From assembly GCF_000328565.1 (NCBI RefSeq), contig NC_019966.1, forward strand, positions 1,674,001 to 1,738,000: a stretch of DNA of 64,000 nucleotides, written 5' to 3'. Under the pieces are notes generated by a model. It did no database searches, was not told the DNA's origin, and was given only the letters and a program-made list of their open reading frames with translations. This document shows, in pieces, positions 9,198 to 17,179 of the stretch (its first letter is position 1; every line of letters starts with the position of its first letter). The position numbers and the translations under genes are program-made. The DNA is from Mycobacterium sp. JS623. GTDB lineage: Bacteria; Actinomycetota; Actinomycetes; Mycobacteriales; Mycobacteriaceae.

Positions 9198-10771
9198 CGG
9201 ATGTCGTTGATGTCGTTCTTGAGCGCTTCGGCCTCGGTGCCGAACACCGCTTGGACGCTGTTTCCGACTTCAACAACACCCGCAGCGCCCAGCGCCTTCA
9301 AGCGAGCCTGATCCACCTTGGTCCCATCGACAACCTCCATGCGAAGCCGCGTGATGCAGGCGTCGACATTCACCAGGTTCTCCCGGCCGCCGAACGCCGC
9401 GATGACCTGCTCGGCCTTGCTGTCGACCGCAGCGGGTGCGACCGCTGTCGCTACTCCGGACCCGCCAACCGTAATGGCCGTCGCGGAGTCCGCACCCTCC
9501 CCGAGGTTGGCCGCTTCCTCGGCTTCGAACTCGCTTTCCGGCTCACGTCCAGGGGTTCGCAAGTTCCATCGCGTGATCGCGAACCGGAACAGCAGGTAGT
9601 AGACGACGAAGAACACGACGCCCATGGCGATGAGCAGCGGGATGTTCTTCGCCGCCGGCGCCGTCCCGTAGAGGAGCAGATCGATCAGGCCTGCGGAGAA
9701 CGAGAAGCCCAGGTGTATATCGAGCACGTATGCGATCGCCAGCGACAGCCCGGTCAGCACCGCGTGGATCAGGTACAGCGGGAACGCTACGAACATGAAC
9801 GAGAACTCGAGCGGCTCGGTCACGCCGGTCAGAAACGCTGTCAGTCCGGCCGCTGCCAGAATGCCGACCGCAACCTTGCGCTGTTTCTTGTTGGCTACGT
9901 GGATCATCGCGAGTGCGGCGGCGGGCAACCCGAACATCAGGATCGGGTAGAACCCCGACGTCAGGTGGCCCGCCGTGGGATCGCCGGCAGCGAAGCGGGT
10001 GAGCTCACCGGTGACGACCTTGCCGTTCGGCGCCTGATAGTCGCCGTAGAGGAACCAGACATAGGAGTTCGGGATGTGGTGCAGGCCGAGTGGAATCAGC
10101 ATGCGGTTGGCGAACCCATACACAAAAGCGCCCAACGCTCCCGAGCCACCGATGAACTTGCCGAGGCCCGTCAGCCCCGCATCGAAGATCGGGTAGAAGT
10201 AACTCATCGCGAAGGCAATGAACAGACAGGCCAGCGACACGACGATCGGCACGAAGCGCCTGCCCCCGAAGAATCCGATGTACGACGGCAATTGAATGGT
10301 GTGGTAGCGGTCGAACAGCCACGCAGTGACCAGACCGACCACGATGCCCGCGAACACGCTGTAGTTGATCTGGGCTTGGTCACCCGCCTTGTCGACCTGG
10401 CCGGCGAGCACGATCGGCGACATTGTCTTGAACACCGCCTGCACCACTAGATAGCCGACCACGGCAGCCAGTGCCGTCGAACCGTCGGCCTTCCTGGCGA
10501 ATCCGATTGCGACGCCGACGGCGAATAGCAGGGGAAGATTGCTGAACAGCGCGTCGCCGGCAGCGGTCATCGCCTTGAAGAAGGACCCGATGACCGGGGC
10601 GTGAATTTTGCCGAGCAGATCATCCTGGCCCAGTCGCAGAAGGATTCCGGCCGCGGGCAGAACTGCGATCGGCAGCATCAGGCTCTTGCCGAGCCGCTGC
10701 AGTTGCGCGAAGCCGGGAATGCGTCGACCCGACTTTGCCGTCGTCCCTTGAGGTTTCGCTGCGTCGCTCAT
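9194..10771 (-). CDS. nagE: PTS N-acetylglucosamine-type EIICB permease
   Basis: 525 residues from ATG 10771 (GGAGGG upstream; a longer frame to 10801 is unlikely). The EIIC domain begins FAQLQRLGKSLMLPIAVLPAAGILLRLGQ and contains LPLLFAVGVAIGFA, VTEPLEFSFMFVAFPLYLIHA and many membrane helices. The C-terminal EIIB domain carries VDACITRLRMEV, whose Cys takes the phosphate. It imports and phosphorylates GlcNAc (less likely glucose). EIIA is encoded divergently (10886) together with nagB and nagA, which strongly supports GlcNAc. No EI/HPr lies beside it; the DhaM fusion at 30423 is a candidate donor. Confidence 0.9.
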   Translation of the reverse strand: MSDAAKPQGTTAKSGRRIPGFAQLQRLGKSLMLPIAVLPAAGILLRLGQDDLLGKIHAPVIGSFFKAMTAAGDALFSNLPLLFAVGVAIGFARKADGSTALAAVVGYLVVQAVFKTMSPIVLAGQVDKAGDQAQINYSVFAGIVVGLVTAWLFDRYHTIQLPSYIGFFGGRRFVPIVVSLACLFIAFAMSYFYPIFDAGLTGLGKFIGGSGALGAFVYGFANRMLIPLGLHHIPNSYVWFLYGDYQAPNGKVVTGELTRFAAGDPTAGHLTSGFYPILMFGLPAAALAMIHVANKKQRKVAVGILAAAGLTAFLTGVTEPLEFSFMFVAFPLYLIHAVLTGLSLAIAYVLDIHLGFSFSAGLIDLLLYGTAPAAKNIPLLIAMGVVFFVVYYLLFRFAITRWNLRTPGREPESEFEAEEAANLGEGADSATAITVGGSGVATAVAPAAVDSKAEQVIAAFGGRENLVNVDACITRLRMEVVDGTKVDQARLKALGAAGVVEVGNSVQAVFGTEAEALKNDINDIR

Positions 10772-10873
10772 TTTCGTATCACCCTCCACTACCGCAAACA
10801 TCGTCCGCGCCGAAGCTGAGCGGAAGCCTAGACGAGAACGGGTGAACTTGAGACCGTCTTGCGCACACGCTCG

Positions 10874-10879
10874 TATTGT
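10874..10879 (+). promoter_or_regulatory. Candidate -10 element of leaderless crr-nagBA transcript
   Basis: TATTGT ends 6 bases before the GTG start at 10886, so transcription would begin at or next to the start codon, as in many leaderless mycobacterial genes. No Shine-Dalgarno is visible. The -35 region (TTGAGA around 10848) is poorly spaced, so this is tentative. Confidence 0.35.
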
Positions 10880-10885
10880 TGGTGC

Positions 10886-11356
10886 GTGAGTACAACGTCA
10901 GTTGTTTCCCCGGTCGCAGGTCGAGCGGTTCCGCTGCAGGACGTGCCCGACCCGGTGTTCTCGCAGGGCATGGTGGGCTACGGAGCGGCGGTTGACCCGC
11001 CCCGCGCAGTGATCGACGCGGTCGCTCCCGTCAGCGGGAAGATCTTGAAGTTGCTGCCGCACGCCTACATCGTCATGACAACGGACAACGTGGGAGTGCT
11101 GGTGCACCTCGGTATTGACACCGTGCGGCTGAACGGCGAGGGCTTCACCACCCACGTCAGCCAGGGCGACGAGGTCAGTGCCGGCCAGCTTGTCATCACC
11201 TACGACGTGCCGTCGATCGAGGCCAAGGGACTCAATCCGATTGTTCCCGTTGTCGTGATGGATGAACGTGAATCCTCAAATGTGGTGCCCTGCGAAGCGG
11301 TTTTCGAGGGTGCGCAGATCGAGTCCGGTGCAAGCCTTTTCACTGCGAACAAGTAG
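10886..11356 (+). CDS. crr: PTS EIIA component, glucose/GlcNAc type
   Basis: 156 residues from GTG 10886. It has the EIIA-Glc fold landmarks: VVSPVAGRAVPLQDVPDPVFSQGMVGYGAAVDP at the N-terminus and GVLVHLGIDTVRLNG with the phosphorylated His around residue 73. GDEVSAGQLVITYD is also typical. A TTG start nine codons upstream is possible but would place family sequence behind a Cys/Trp-rich leader. Its stop abuts the nagB ATG directly. It passes phosphate from HPr to the EIIB domain encoded at 9194. Confidence 0.92.
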   Translation: MSTTSVVSPVAGRAVPLQDVPDPVFSQGMVGYGAAVDPPRAVIDAVAPVSGKILKLLPHAYIVMTTDNVGVLVHLGIDTVRLNGEGFTTHVSQGDEVSAGQLVITYDVPSIEAKGLNPIVPVVVMDERESSNVVPCEAVFEGAQIESGASLFTANK

Positions 11357-12142
11357 ATGGAAGTCGTAATCCTGGCGGATGCCAAGGAGATCGGTAGTGT
11401 CGCAGCCGATGCGATCGGCTCTGTGTTGGCGCGCAAGCCGGACGGCGTCCTCGGCCTCGCGACGGGATCGTCGCCGGTTGCGATCTACGACGAGCTGGTG
11501 TCGCGATGCGAGGCCGGGCTGATCTCTTTCCGGCGGGCGCGTGGATTCACGCTCGACGAGTATGTCGGGCTCGCCGCCGACCACCCGGAACGCTACCGCA
11601 ACGTCATCGACGAGGTCTTCGTGTCACGGGTCGACTTCGCGCCCGGCGCGGTCGAAGGGCCCGACGGTCTGGCGCGCGATATCCCGGCCGCTTGCGCGGC
11701 GTACGAGGCCGCAATCCGCGAGGCGGGTGGCGTCGACGTGCAGATCCTGGGGATCGGCACCGACGGACACATCGCGTTCAACGAGCCGGGCTCTTCGCTG
11801 GCGTCGCGCACCCGGATCAAGACGCTGACCAGGCAGACCCGCATCGACAATGCCCGGTTTTTCGGCGGTGACGTCGACTCCGTGCCGACGCACTGCCTGA
11901 CCCAGGGGTTGGCAACCATCATGGAGGCCCGCCACGTCATATTGGTCGCAACCGGTGGTCGTAAAGCCGAAGCTGTCCATCATCTCGTCGAAGGACCGGT
12001 GAGCGCGATGTGGCCTGCCACCATCCTCCAACATCACCCGCACGTCACGGTGCTCTTGGATGATGCTGCGGCACAACGGCTTCAGCTCGCCGGTTACTAC
12101 CGTGAGACCTACCGCGCCAAGCCTGATTGGCAGGGCATCTGA
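11357..12142 (+). CDS. nagB: Glucosamine-6-phosphate deaminase
   Basis: 261 residues, full length for NagB. GLATGSSPVAIYDELV is the phosphate-binding loop, FTLDEYVGL carries the conserved Asp-Glu, and LGIGTDGHIAFNEPGSSLASRTR contains the catalytic Asp-His and substrate loop. ATLMEA-like TIMEARHVILVATGGRKAEAV is also conserved. It converts glucosamine-6-P to fructose-6-P and ammonia. It sits between crr and nagA with no spacing on either side, so translation is probably coupled. Confidence 0.95.
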   Translation: MEVVILADAKEIGSVAADAIGSVLARKPDGVLGLATGSSPVAIYDELVSRCEAGLISFRRARGFTLDEYVGLAADHPERYRNVIDEVFVSRVDFAPGAVEGPDGLARDIPAACAAYEAAIREAGGVDVQILGIGTDGHIAFNEPGSSLASRTRIKTLTRQTRIDNARFFGGDVDSVPTHCLTQGLATIMEARHVILVATGGRKAEAVHHLVEGPVSAMWPATILQHHPHVTVLLDDAAAQRLQLAGYYRETYRAKPDWQGI

Positions 12143-13282
12143 GTGCTGTTGACCGCCGAGACCCTGCTTACCGGCCGAGAACCACTGCGGCCCGGATGGA
12201 TTGATGTGCTGCACGGCAAAATTCATGCGTTCGGCAGGGGCGCCGCGCCGCGCCCTCCGGACCGCGATCTCGCTGCGGTCACGATCGTGCCAGGATTCGT
12301 CGATACCCATGTGCACGGCGGAGGCGGCGCCAACTTCTCCACCGCTTCGGCCGCCGACACCGCTACCGCCGTCGCGTTGCACCGCAGGCATGGAACCACG
12401 ACACTCGCCGCGTCACTGGTAACCGCGAGCCCGGACGAATTGCTAAGACAGGTAACGGGTTTGGCCGAGGACGTGCGTGCGGGCATGCTTGCTGGAATCC
12501 ACCTGGAAGGGCCATGGCTGTCTACCAAACGGTGCGGAGCCCACCAACCGTCCCTGATGCGCGACCCTGACATCGCCGAACTCGACCGCGTCCTCGACGC
12601 GGGGGCGGGCGCGATTCGGATGATCACGCTGGCGCCGGAACGCGACGGTGCGCTCGCGGCGATCGAGCGCATCGTCGATCGCGGGGTGGTGGCCGCCGTC
12701 GGCCACACCGAGGCGACCTATGAACAGACGCGGGCGGCGATCGAGGCAGGCGCGACGGTGGGCACACATTTGTTCAACGCGATGCGCCCGATCAACACTC
12801 GTGAGCCCGGACCGGTGATCGCGTTGCTCGAAGACGCCCGCGTGACAGTCGAAGTGATCACCGACGGCGTACACGTTCATCCCGCGCTGTACCGCCACGT
12901 CGCGCAGAGCGTGGGCCCCGACCGAGTGTCGCTCATTACCGATGCGATGGCCGCGACCGGGATGGCTGACGGGGCTTATCACCTCGGGCCGGTCCAGGTG
13001 GACGTCGTAGCCGGGGTGGCCAGGGTGGCGGGGACAGACACCATTGCCGGCAGCACGGCGACCATGGATCGGGTGTTCCGGTTCGCCGTGACCCATTGCG
13101 GGCTGCCCCGCGACGAGGCTCTGATGCTGGCAGTGCGTCAGACGTCGATCAACCCGGCACGTGCGCTCGGCCTGCCATGCAGGGGACTCGTCCCCGGCTC
13201 TGCCGCCGATCTGGTCGTGCTTGACTCGGACCTCGCCGTGAGCGGCGTTCTGCATCGAGGGTCGTGGGAGGACTTGCAGTGA
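12143..13282 (+). CDS. nagA: N-acetylglucosamine-6-phosphate deacetylase
   Basis: 379 residues, GTG start directly after the nagB stop. VPGFVDTHVHGGGG holds the HxH metal motif, GIHLEGPWLSTKRCGAH the metal Glu, VGHTEATYEQ the next His, THLFNAMRP the substrate loop and LITDAMAATG the catalytic Asp. NPARALGLPCRGLVPGSAADLVVLD is the standard C-terminal sandwich. It removes acetate from GlcNAc-6-P to feed NagB. The stop overlaps the next gene's start as GTGA. Confidence 0.95.
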   Translation: MLLTAETLLTGREPLRPGWIDVLHGKIHAFGRGAAPRPPDRDLAAVTIVPGFVDTHVHGGGGANFSTASAADTATAVALHRRHGTTTLAASLVTASPDELLRQVTGLAEDVRAGMLAGIHLEGPWLSTKRCGAHQPSLMRDPDIAELDRVLDAGAGAIRMITLAPERDGALAAIERIVDRGVVAAVGHTEATYEQTRAAIEAGATVGTHLFNAMRPINTREPGPVIALLEDARVTVEVITDGVHVHPALYRHVAQSVGPDRVSLITDAMAATGMADGAYHLGPVQVDVVAGVARVAGTDTIAGSTATMDRVFRFAVTHCGLPRDEALMLAVRQTSINPARALGLPCRGLVPGSAADLVVLDSDLAVSGVLHRGSWEDLQ

Positions 13283-14055
13283 ATGAGATCCCCACCGTGG
13301 CGATGCTGCTGCCTGCAGTCGATTACGACCCAACCGAATCGGCTGTCATCTGGGACGCCTTGACCAGTTCCGGTGTCGAGGTGCGGTTCGCCACGCCGGA
13401 CGGTGAGCCTGCCTACGCTGACGCTCGCCTCGTCGACAAGGGGTTCTCAGTGCTCTCGCCGGTGCTCATGACGCGACCGGAGCCGTTGAAGGCATATCAA
13501 CGCATGATCAGCGACCCACACTTCCTCAGGGCCTCCGCCTACGAGGACGTCGAAGCTGGCGGCATCGATGGCGTCTTGGTCCCCGGCGGCCACGCCAAGG
13601 GAGTTCGTACTCTACTCGAATCCTCAGCAGCACAAGCGGTTGCGGCAACTGCAATGTCGCGGAATATCCCCGTCGGCGCGGTGTGCCACGGGGTGCTCCT
13701 GCTGGCCCGCTCGATCGATCCGTCGACTGGACGATCGGTTCTCTATGGGCGGCGAACCACAGCGCTGACGGCGGCGCTGGAGTTGGGTGGCTGGGCGATG
13801 ACGCGGCTGTGGCTTGGCGACTATTACCGCACATATCCGACGACAGTGCAGGCCGAAGTCACCGCGGCGCTGGCCTCGCCGAATGACTTCGAGATCGGGC
13901 CGCGAATGACACTACGCGACAGCCCGAATCACCTCGACCGCGGATTCACGGTCAAGGACCGCAATTACCTCTCTGCTCGCTGGCCGGGTGACTGCTATCG
14001 ACTTGCCGCGGATTACGTCGACATGGTCTGGACTGCGTACCGCAGCGGTGAATAG
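13279..14055 (+). CDS. DJ-1/PfpI-family (class I glutamine amidotransferase-like) protein
   Basis: 258 residues from a GTG overlapping the nagA stop. A Rossmann-like N-terminus (VAMLLPAVDYDPTESAVIWDALTSSGVEVRFATPDGEPAYAD) precedes DGVLVPGGHAKGVR and VGAVCHGVLLLAR, the nucleophile elbow with Cys. Homologues include DJ-1/PfpI/Hsp31-like proteins, some of them glyoxalases or deglycases. Coupling to nagA could mean a role in handling reactive amino-sugar by-products, but that is a guess. Confidence 0.75.
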   Translation: MNEIPTVAMLLPAVDYDPTESAVIWDALTSSGVEVRFATPDGEPAYADARLVDKGFSVLSPVLMTRPEPLKAYQRMISDPHFLRASAYEDVEAGGIDGVLVPGGHAKGVRTLLESSAAQAVAATAMSRNIPVGAVCHGVLLLARSIDPSTGRSVLYGRRTTALTAALELGGWAMTRLWLGDYYRTYPTTVQAEVTAALASPNDFEIGPRMTLRDSPNHLDRGFTVKDRNYLSARWPGDCYRLAADYVDMVWTAYRSGE

Positions 14056-14104
14056 CTCAGGACGACTGACAGCAAATACGCGCACCATCCTTCAAAAAAT
14101 TGAC

Positions 14105-14129
14105 GTTTCCGAAGACGCCGCACGGGTAT
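14105..14129 (+). promoter_or_regulatory. SigF-type promoter candidate
   Basis: GTTT at 14105-14108 and GGGTAT at 14124-14129 are separated by 15 bases. This resembles the mycobacterial SigF consensus (GGTTT-N15-17-GGGTAT). It lies 32 bases before the ATG at 14162, which has its own AGGAGGTGG site. SigF drives general stress and stationary-phase genes. Confidence 0.55.
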
Positions 14130-14161
14130 CCGCTTCCTGAAGACGCAGGAGGTGGAAAGAG

Positions 14162-14743
14162 ATGCCCACTTGGAGTTGGTTTCTGATAGCCGCGGTCGTC
14201 GTTCTCGCGGTCGCGCTGGCCGTATTCCTTGCGATATCAACTGCGCGTCGTAAGAGGACGGAGCGGCTCGAGACGCACTTTGGTCCTGAGTACGAGCGGG
14301 TGGTAGACGAGACCGGAGATCAACGGGCCGCGGAAAAAGAGCTTGTCGCCCGAGAACGCAGGCGAGAAAAGCTCGACATCGTCGCGTTGGCCCCAGAGGC
14401 GCGAGAAACGTACGACAAGCGTTGGCGGACAGTGCAGACCGCGTTCATCGACAATCCGTCGGAGGCAGTTGGCGAGGCAGATCGTCTGGTGGCCGCGGTG
14501 ATGCGCGAACGCGGTTATCCGGTTGATGACTTTGATCAGCAAGTCGCAGATGTGTCGGTCGATCATCCGGATGTCGTTGAGCATTACCGGTCAGCGCACA
14601 CGCTGCACCTCGCACAGGAGAAAGGCGACATCGGCGTAGAAGCGCAACGCGAGGCGTTCGTCCACTATCGCGCACTCTTTGACCGGTTGCTCGCGAGCGA
14701 CTTCGAGAGTGATAACGACAAGCCGAAGGAGGCACGAGCATGA
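14162..14743 (+). CDS. Membrane-anchored protein of a paralogous stress-type pair, member 1
   Basis: 193 residues, ATG with AGGAGG upstream. One N-terminal membrane helix (SWFLIAAVVVLAVALAVFLAIS) is followed by a charged cytosolic region (RRKRTERLETHFGPEYERVVDETGDQRAAEKEL). A helical module follows: YDKRWRTVQTAFIDNPSEAVGEADRLVAAVM...HYRALFDRLLAS. The same module appears in the next gene. Function is unknown; I know similar two-gene sets from actinobacteria only as hypothetical proteins. The SigF-like promoter suggests stress-phase expression. Confidence 0.75.
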   Translation: MPTWSWFLIAAVVVLAVALAVFLAISTARRKRTERLETHFGPEYERVVDETGDQRAAEKELVARERRREKLDIVALAPEARETYDKRWRTVQTAFIDNPSEAVGEADRLVAAVMRERGYPVDDFDQQVADVSVDHPDVVEHYRSAHTLHLAQEKGDIGVEAQREAFVHYRALFDRLLASDFESDNDKPKEARA

Positions 14744-15219
14744 CAACCCACGACGAGCAAATTAACACCGACACCTCAGCTCCGGCTGCCCAACCGGCGT
14801 CGGTGCCACAGGACGTCGACTCGGCACCACAAGACGTCGACGCGGCACCGGCGCAACCGGAACCCGCGACAGCGGCCGCCCCGCCGCCGGAGACCTCTGC
14901 CGTGCCGTCGGAAACGTCAGCGTCGACGAATGTGGCCGAAGTACCCACGGACATGGCGCTTTTCGCTGACGACGACCGCTCCAGCCTGCGCTCCCGTTGG
15001 GACGACGTGCAGGCGGGTTTCGTCGACGATCCCAAAGAGTGCGTTCAGAAGGCAGATGCCCTGGTGGCGGACGTCGTCCAACAGCTCACCGAGGGCTTCT
15101 CTGATGCGCGTTCGCGATTGGAGGCGCAATGGGCTCGTGGCGAGCAGGCGTCTACCGAAGACCTTCGTCAAGCCTTAAAGCGCTATCGCGAGTTCTTTGA
15201 ACGGCTGCTCGCGGCCTGA
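14740..15219 (+). CDS. Pro/Ala-rich cytosolic protein, member 2 of the paralogous pair
   Basis: 159 residues; its ATG overlaps the previous stop. Residues 1-70 are low complexity (Ala, Pro, Gln, Thr, Asp). The C-terminal half, LRSRWDDVQAGFVDDPKECVQKADALVADVVQQL...LRQALKRYREFFERLLAA, matches the module of the upstream protein position by position (RW-x-x-VQ-x-x-F-[IV]-D and [HR]YR-x-[LF]F-[DE]-RLLA). It has no membrane helix, so a soluble partner of member 1 is plausible. The last 37 bp overlap the convergent TetR gene. Confidence 0.7.
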   Translation: MTTHDEQINTDTSAPAAQPASVPQDVDSAPQDVDAAPAQPEPATAAAPPPETSAVPSETSASTNVAEVPTDMALFADDDRSSLRSRWDDVQAGFVDDPKECVQKADALVADVVQQLTEGFSDARSRLEAQWARGEQASTEDLRQALKRYREFFERLLAA

Positions 15220-15776
15220 GCCCCACCGCTCTCGGCGAACGCCGGTGCGACGAACCGCTGCAGCATCAGGTGTTCGGCACGGGAATCGGTACCGGGCAAC
15301 AACATCAGCGACATCACCATTCGCAAGATCCACTGCGCGGCGTGCGGGTCGTCATCGGCGATGCCCGTGAGCTCGGATGCGAAGGCGGCCACGGCGTCGG
15401 ACGCGCTGAGCCAGGTCCATCCACCGCTTCGCGCCGAATCGACGAACAGTTGGCCTGCTGGATCGGCGCGGATTTCCTTGACCGCCACCTCGATTGCGGT
15501 CAGCACTCTGTCCGGGCCGGTGCGGCCCTCGACGCTGGCCCGCACGGTGTCGACGATGCGGGCGCCTGCACGTGCGAGCACTGCTTCGCGAATGTCCTTC
15601 TTACCGCCGGCGTAGCGGTAAATGGTGGCGCGCGAGCAGTGGGTGTGTGCGGCCAACGCGTCGACGTTGAAGGCGTCCATGCCGTCGCGATAGATCATCT
15701 CGGTCGCCGCCGCGTAGATCCGCTCGACCGCGGCGGCGCGCCGACCGTCGTCGAACAGCCAATCGTGTCGCGACAT
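15183..15776 (-). CDS. TetR-family regulator, divergent from P450
   Basis: About 197 residues. The N-terminal HTH reads VERIYAAATEMIYRDGMDAFNVDALAAHTHCSRATIYRYAGGKKDIREAVLARAG, a standard TetR DNA-binding domain, followed by a helical ligand domain. I chose ATG 15776; TTG 15785 is an in-frame alternative. No Shine-Dalgarno is obvious. A perfect 14-bp palindrome lies 14 bp upstream (15790-15803), suggesting autoregulation and control of the P450 gene. Its 3' end overlaps the convergent gene by 37 bp. Confidence 0.85.
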   Translation of the reverse strand: MSRHDWLFDDGRRAAAVERIYAAATEMIYRDGMDAFNVDALAAHTHCSRATIYRYAGGKKDIREAVLARAGARIVDTVRASVEGRTGPDRVLTAIEVAVKEIRADPAGQLFVDSARSGGWTWLSASDAVAAFASELTGIADDDPHAAQWILRMVMSLMLLPGTDSRAEHLMLQRFVAPAFAESGGAQAASSRSKNSR

Positions 15777-15789
15777 GAGTTTCAATTTA

Positions 15790-15803
15790 TCTCACATGTG
15801 AGA
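15790..15803. promoter_or_regulatory. Palindromic TetR operator
   Basis: TCTCACATGTGAGA is a perfect 14-bp palindrome in the gap between the TetR gene and the P450 gene, close to the TetR start. Size and place fit a TetR dimer site. Confidence 0.65.
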
Positions 15804-15943
15804 CGAATTCCTGGAAATTCTCACCCGTCGACACAGGTCTAGCGGCTGGCGTGAGACGGCGAGGAGCCCTCTACCGATGGCGGGGTTATCGACCCTTGCG
15901 CAGGTCGTTGACCGTGGGCATTCACGCTGGTCAACCTGGACAA

Positions 15944-17179
15944 ATGACGGTGCTTCACGACCCGCGCGAGTTCTTCGATGTCGACGCGATCCAGGATCCT
16001 TATCCGCTGTACGACCGCCTGCGCTCCGACGGGCCGGTCCACCAGGTCGGCGACTCCGGGTTCTATGTGGTGTGCGACTGGGCCGCGATCAACGACGCCA
16101 TCAACCGACCCGAGGAGTTCTCGTCGAACCTGACCGCGACGATGATGTTCACGGCTGAGGGCACCGTCGTCCCGTTCGAGCTGGACGGCCTCGGCGGACC
16201 CACCCAGATCCTCGCCACCGCCGACGATCCGTCGCATGCTGCGCACCGCAAGATGCTCGTGCCGCAACTGGCGGCCAAGCGGATTCGCGTGATGGAAACC
16301 TCCATCGCCGAGACCTTCGAGCAACTGTGGGCAGACGGTCTCCGCGACCGACGCATTGAGTGGATGGGCGCACTGGCCAACAGGCTGCCGATGATGGTCG
16401 TCGCGAAATTGATCGGCGTGCCAGCCCAAGATGTCGACCAACTGATCAGGTGGGCGTATTTGAGCACACAGTTGCTCGACGGGCTGGTCGACGAGGAGCG
16501 ACTCACTGCGTCGGGCGTCGCGGCGATGAAGCTGGGCAACTACATTCACGACCAATTCACCCGCTCGGCCGCCGATCCACAGGACAACTTGCTCGGCGCC
16601 CTCGCAACCGCATGCAGCGCTGGCGAATTCGACGGGCTCACCGCCCAGCTGATGATGATCATCCTGTTCAGCGCCGGTGGCGAATCGACGGCCTCGCTGC
16701 TCGGCAACTCGATGGAGATCCTGGCCACGCGACCCGACATTCAACAGCAGCTCCGCGAAAACCCAGATCTACTAGGCCCGTTCGTCGAAGAAACCCTGCG
16801 GTATGAACCGCCTTTCCGGGGTCACTACCGCCACGTCGTCGCCGATACCACGCTGGGTGGCACGGACCTGCCTGCTGGATCACGCCTGCTGCTGTTGTGG
16901 GGCGCGGCGAACCGGGACCCGGCCCACTTCGACGCACCCAACGAGTTTCGGCTCGACCGATCAACTGGGAAGGGGCACATCACGTTTGGTAAGGGTCTGC
17001 ACTTCTGCGTCGGCGCGGCGCTTGCCCGGCTGGAAGCCGAGATCTTATTGCGTGCGGTGCTCGCCGGATGCTCGTGGATTGACGCAGTCGATGTTGGGCC
17101 ATGGCTGCCGAGCCTCCTGGTCCGCCGTCGCGAACATCTATGGCTGCGGGTAAGGGGCGAATCGGTTGTTGAAGCCTGA
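15944..17179 (+). CDS. Cytochrome P450
   Basis: 411 residues from ATG 15944; the frame runs to 15851 but P450 sequence starts at TVLHDPREFFDVDAIQDPYPLYDRLR. The I-helix reads LFSAGGESTASLLGNSMEIL, the ExxR is EETLRYEPP, and the heme loop FGKGLHFCVGAALARLEAE carries the ligand Cys. It is a soluble bacterial class needing ferredoxin and reductase; neither is encoded nearby. The substrate is unknown. Regulation by the divergent TetR is likely. Its 3' end overlaps the convergent secreted-protein gene by 42 bp. Confidence 0.93.
   Translation: MTVLHDPREFFDVDAIQDPYPLYDRLRSDGPVHQVGDSGFYVVCDWAAINDAINRPEEFSSNLTATMMFTAEGTVVPFELDGLGGPTQILATADDPSHAAHRKMLVPQLAAKRIRVMETSIAETFEQLWADGLRDRRIEWMGALANRLPMMVVAKLIGVPAQDVDQLIRWAYLSTQLLDGLVDEERLTASGVAAMKLGNYIHDQFTRSAADPQDNLLGALATACSAGEFDGLTAQLMMIILFSAGGESTASLLGNSMEILATRPDIQQQLRENPDLLGPFVEETLRYEPPFRGHYRHVVADTTLGGTDLPAGSRLLLLWGAANRDPAHFDAPNEFRLDRSTGKGHITFGKGLHFCVGAALARLEAEILLRAVLAGCSWIDAVDVGPWLPSLLVRRREHLWLRVRGESVVEA

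Noticed and set aside
15839..15900. tRNA-like 'EGSSPSHASR' reading on the minus strand
   Set aside because: This kind of peptide often shadows a tRNA 3' end, but no acceptor or T-arm pairing can be built here.
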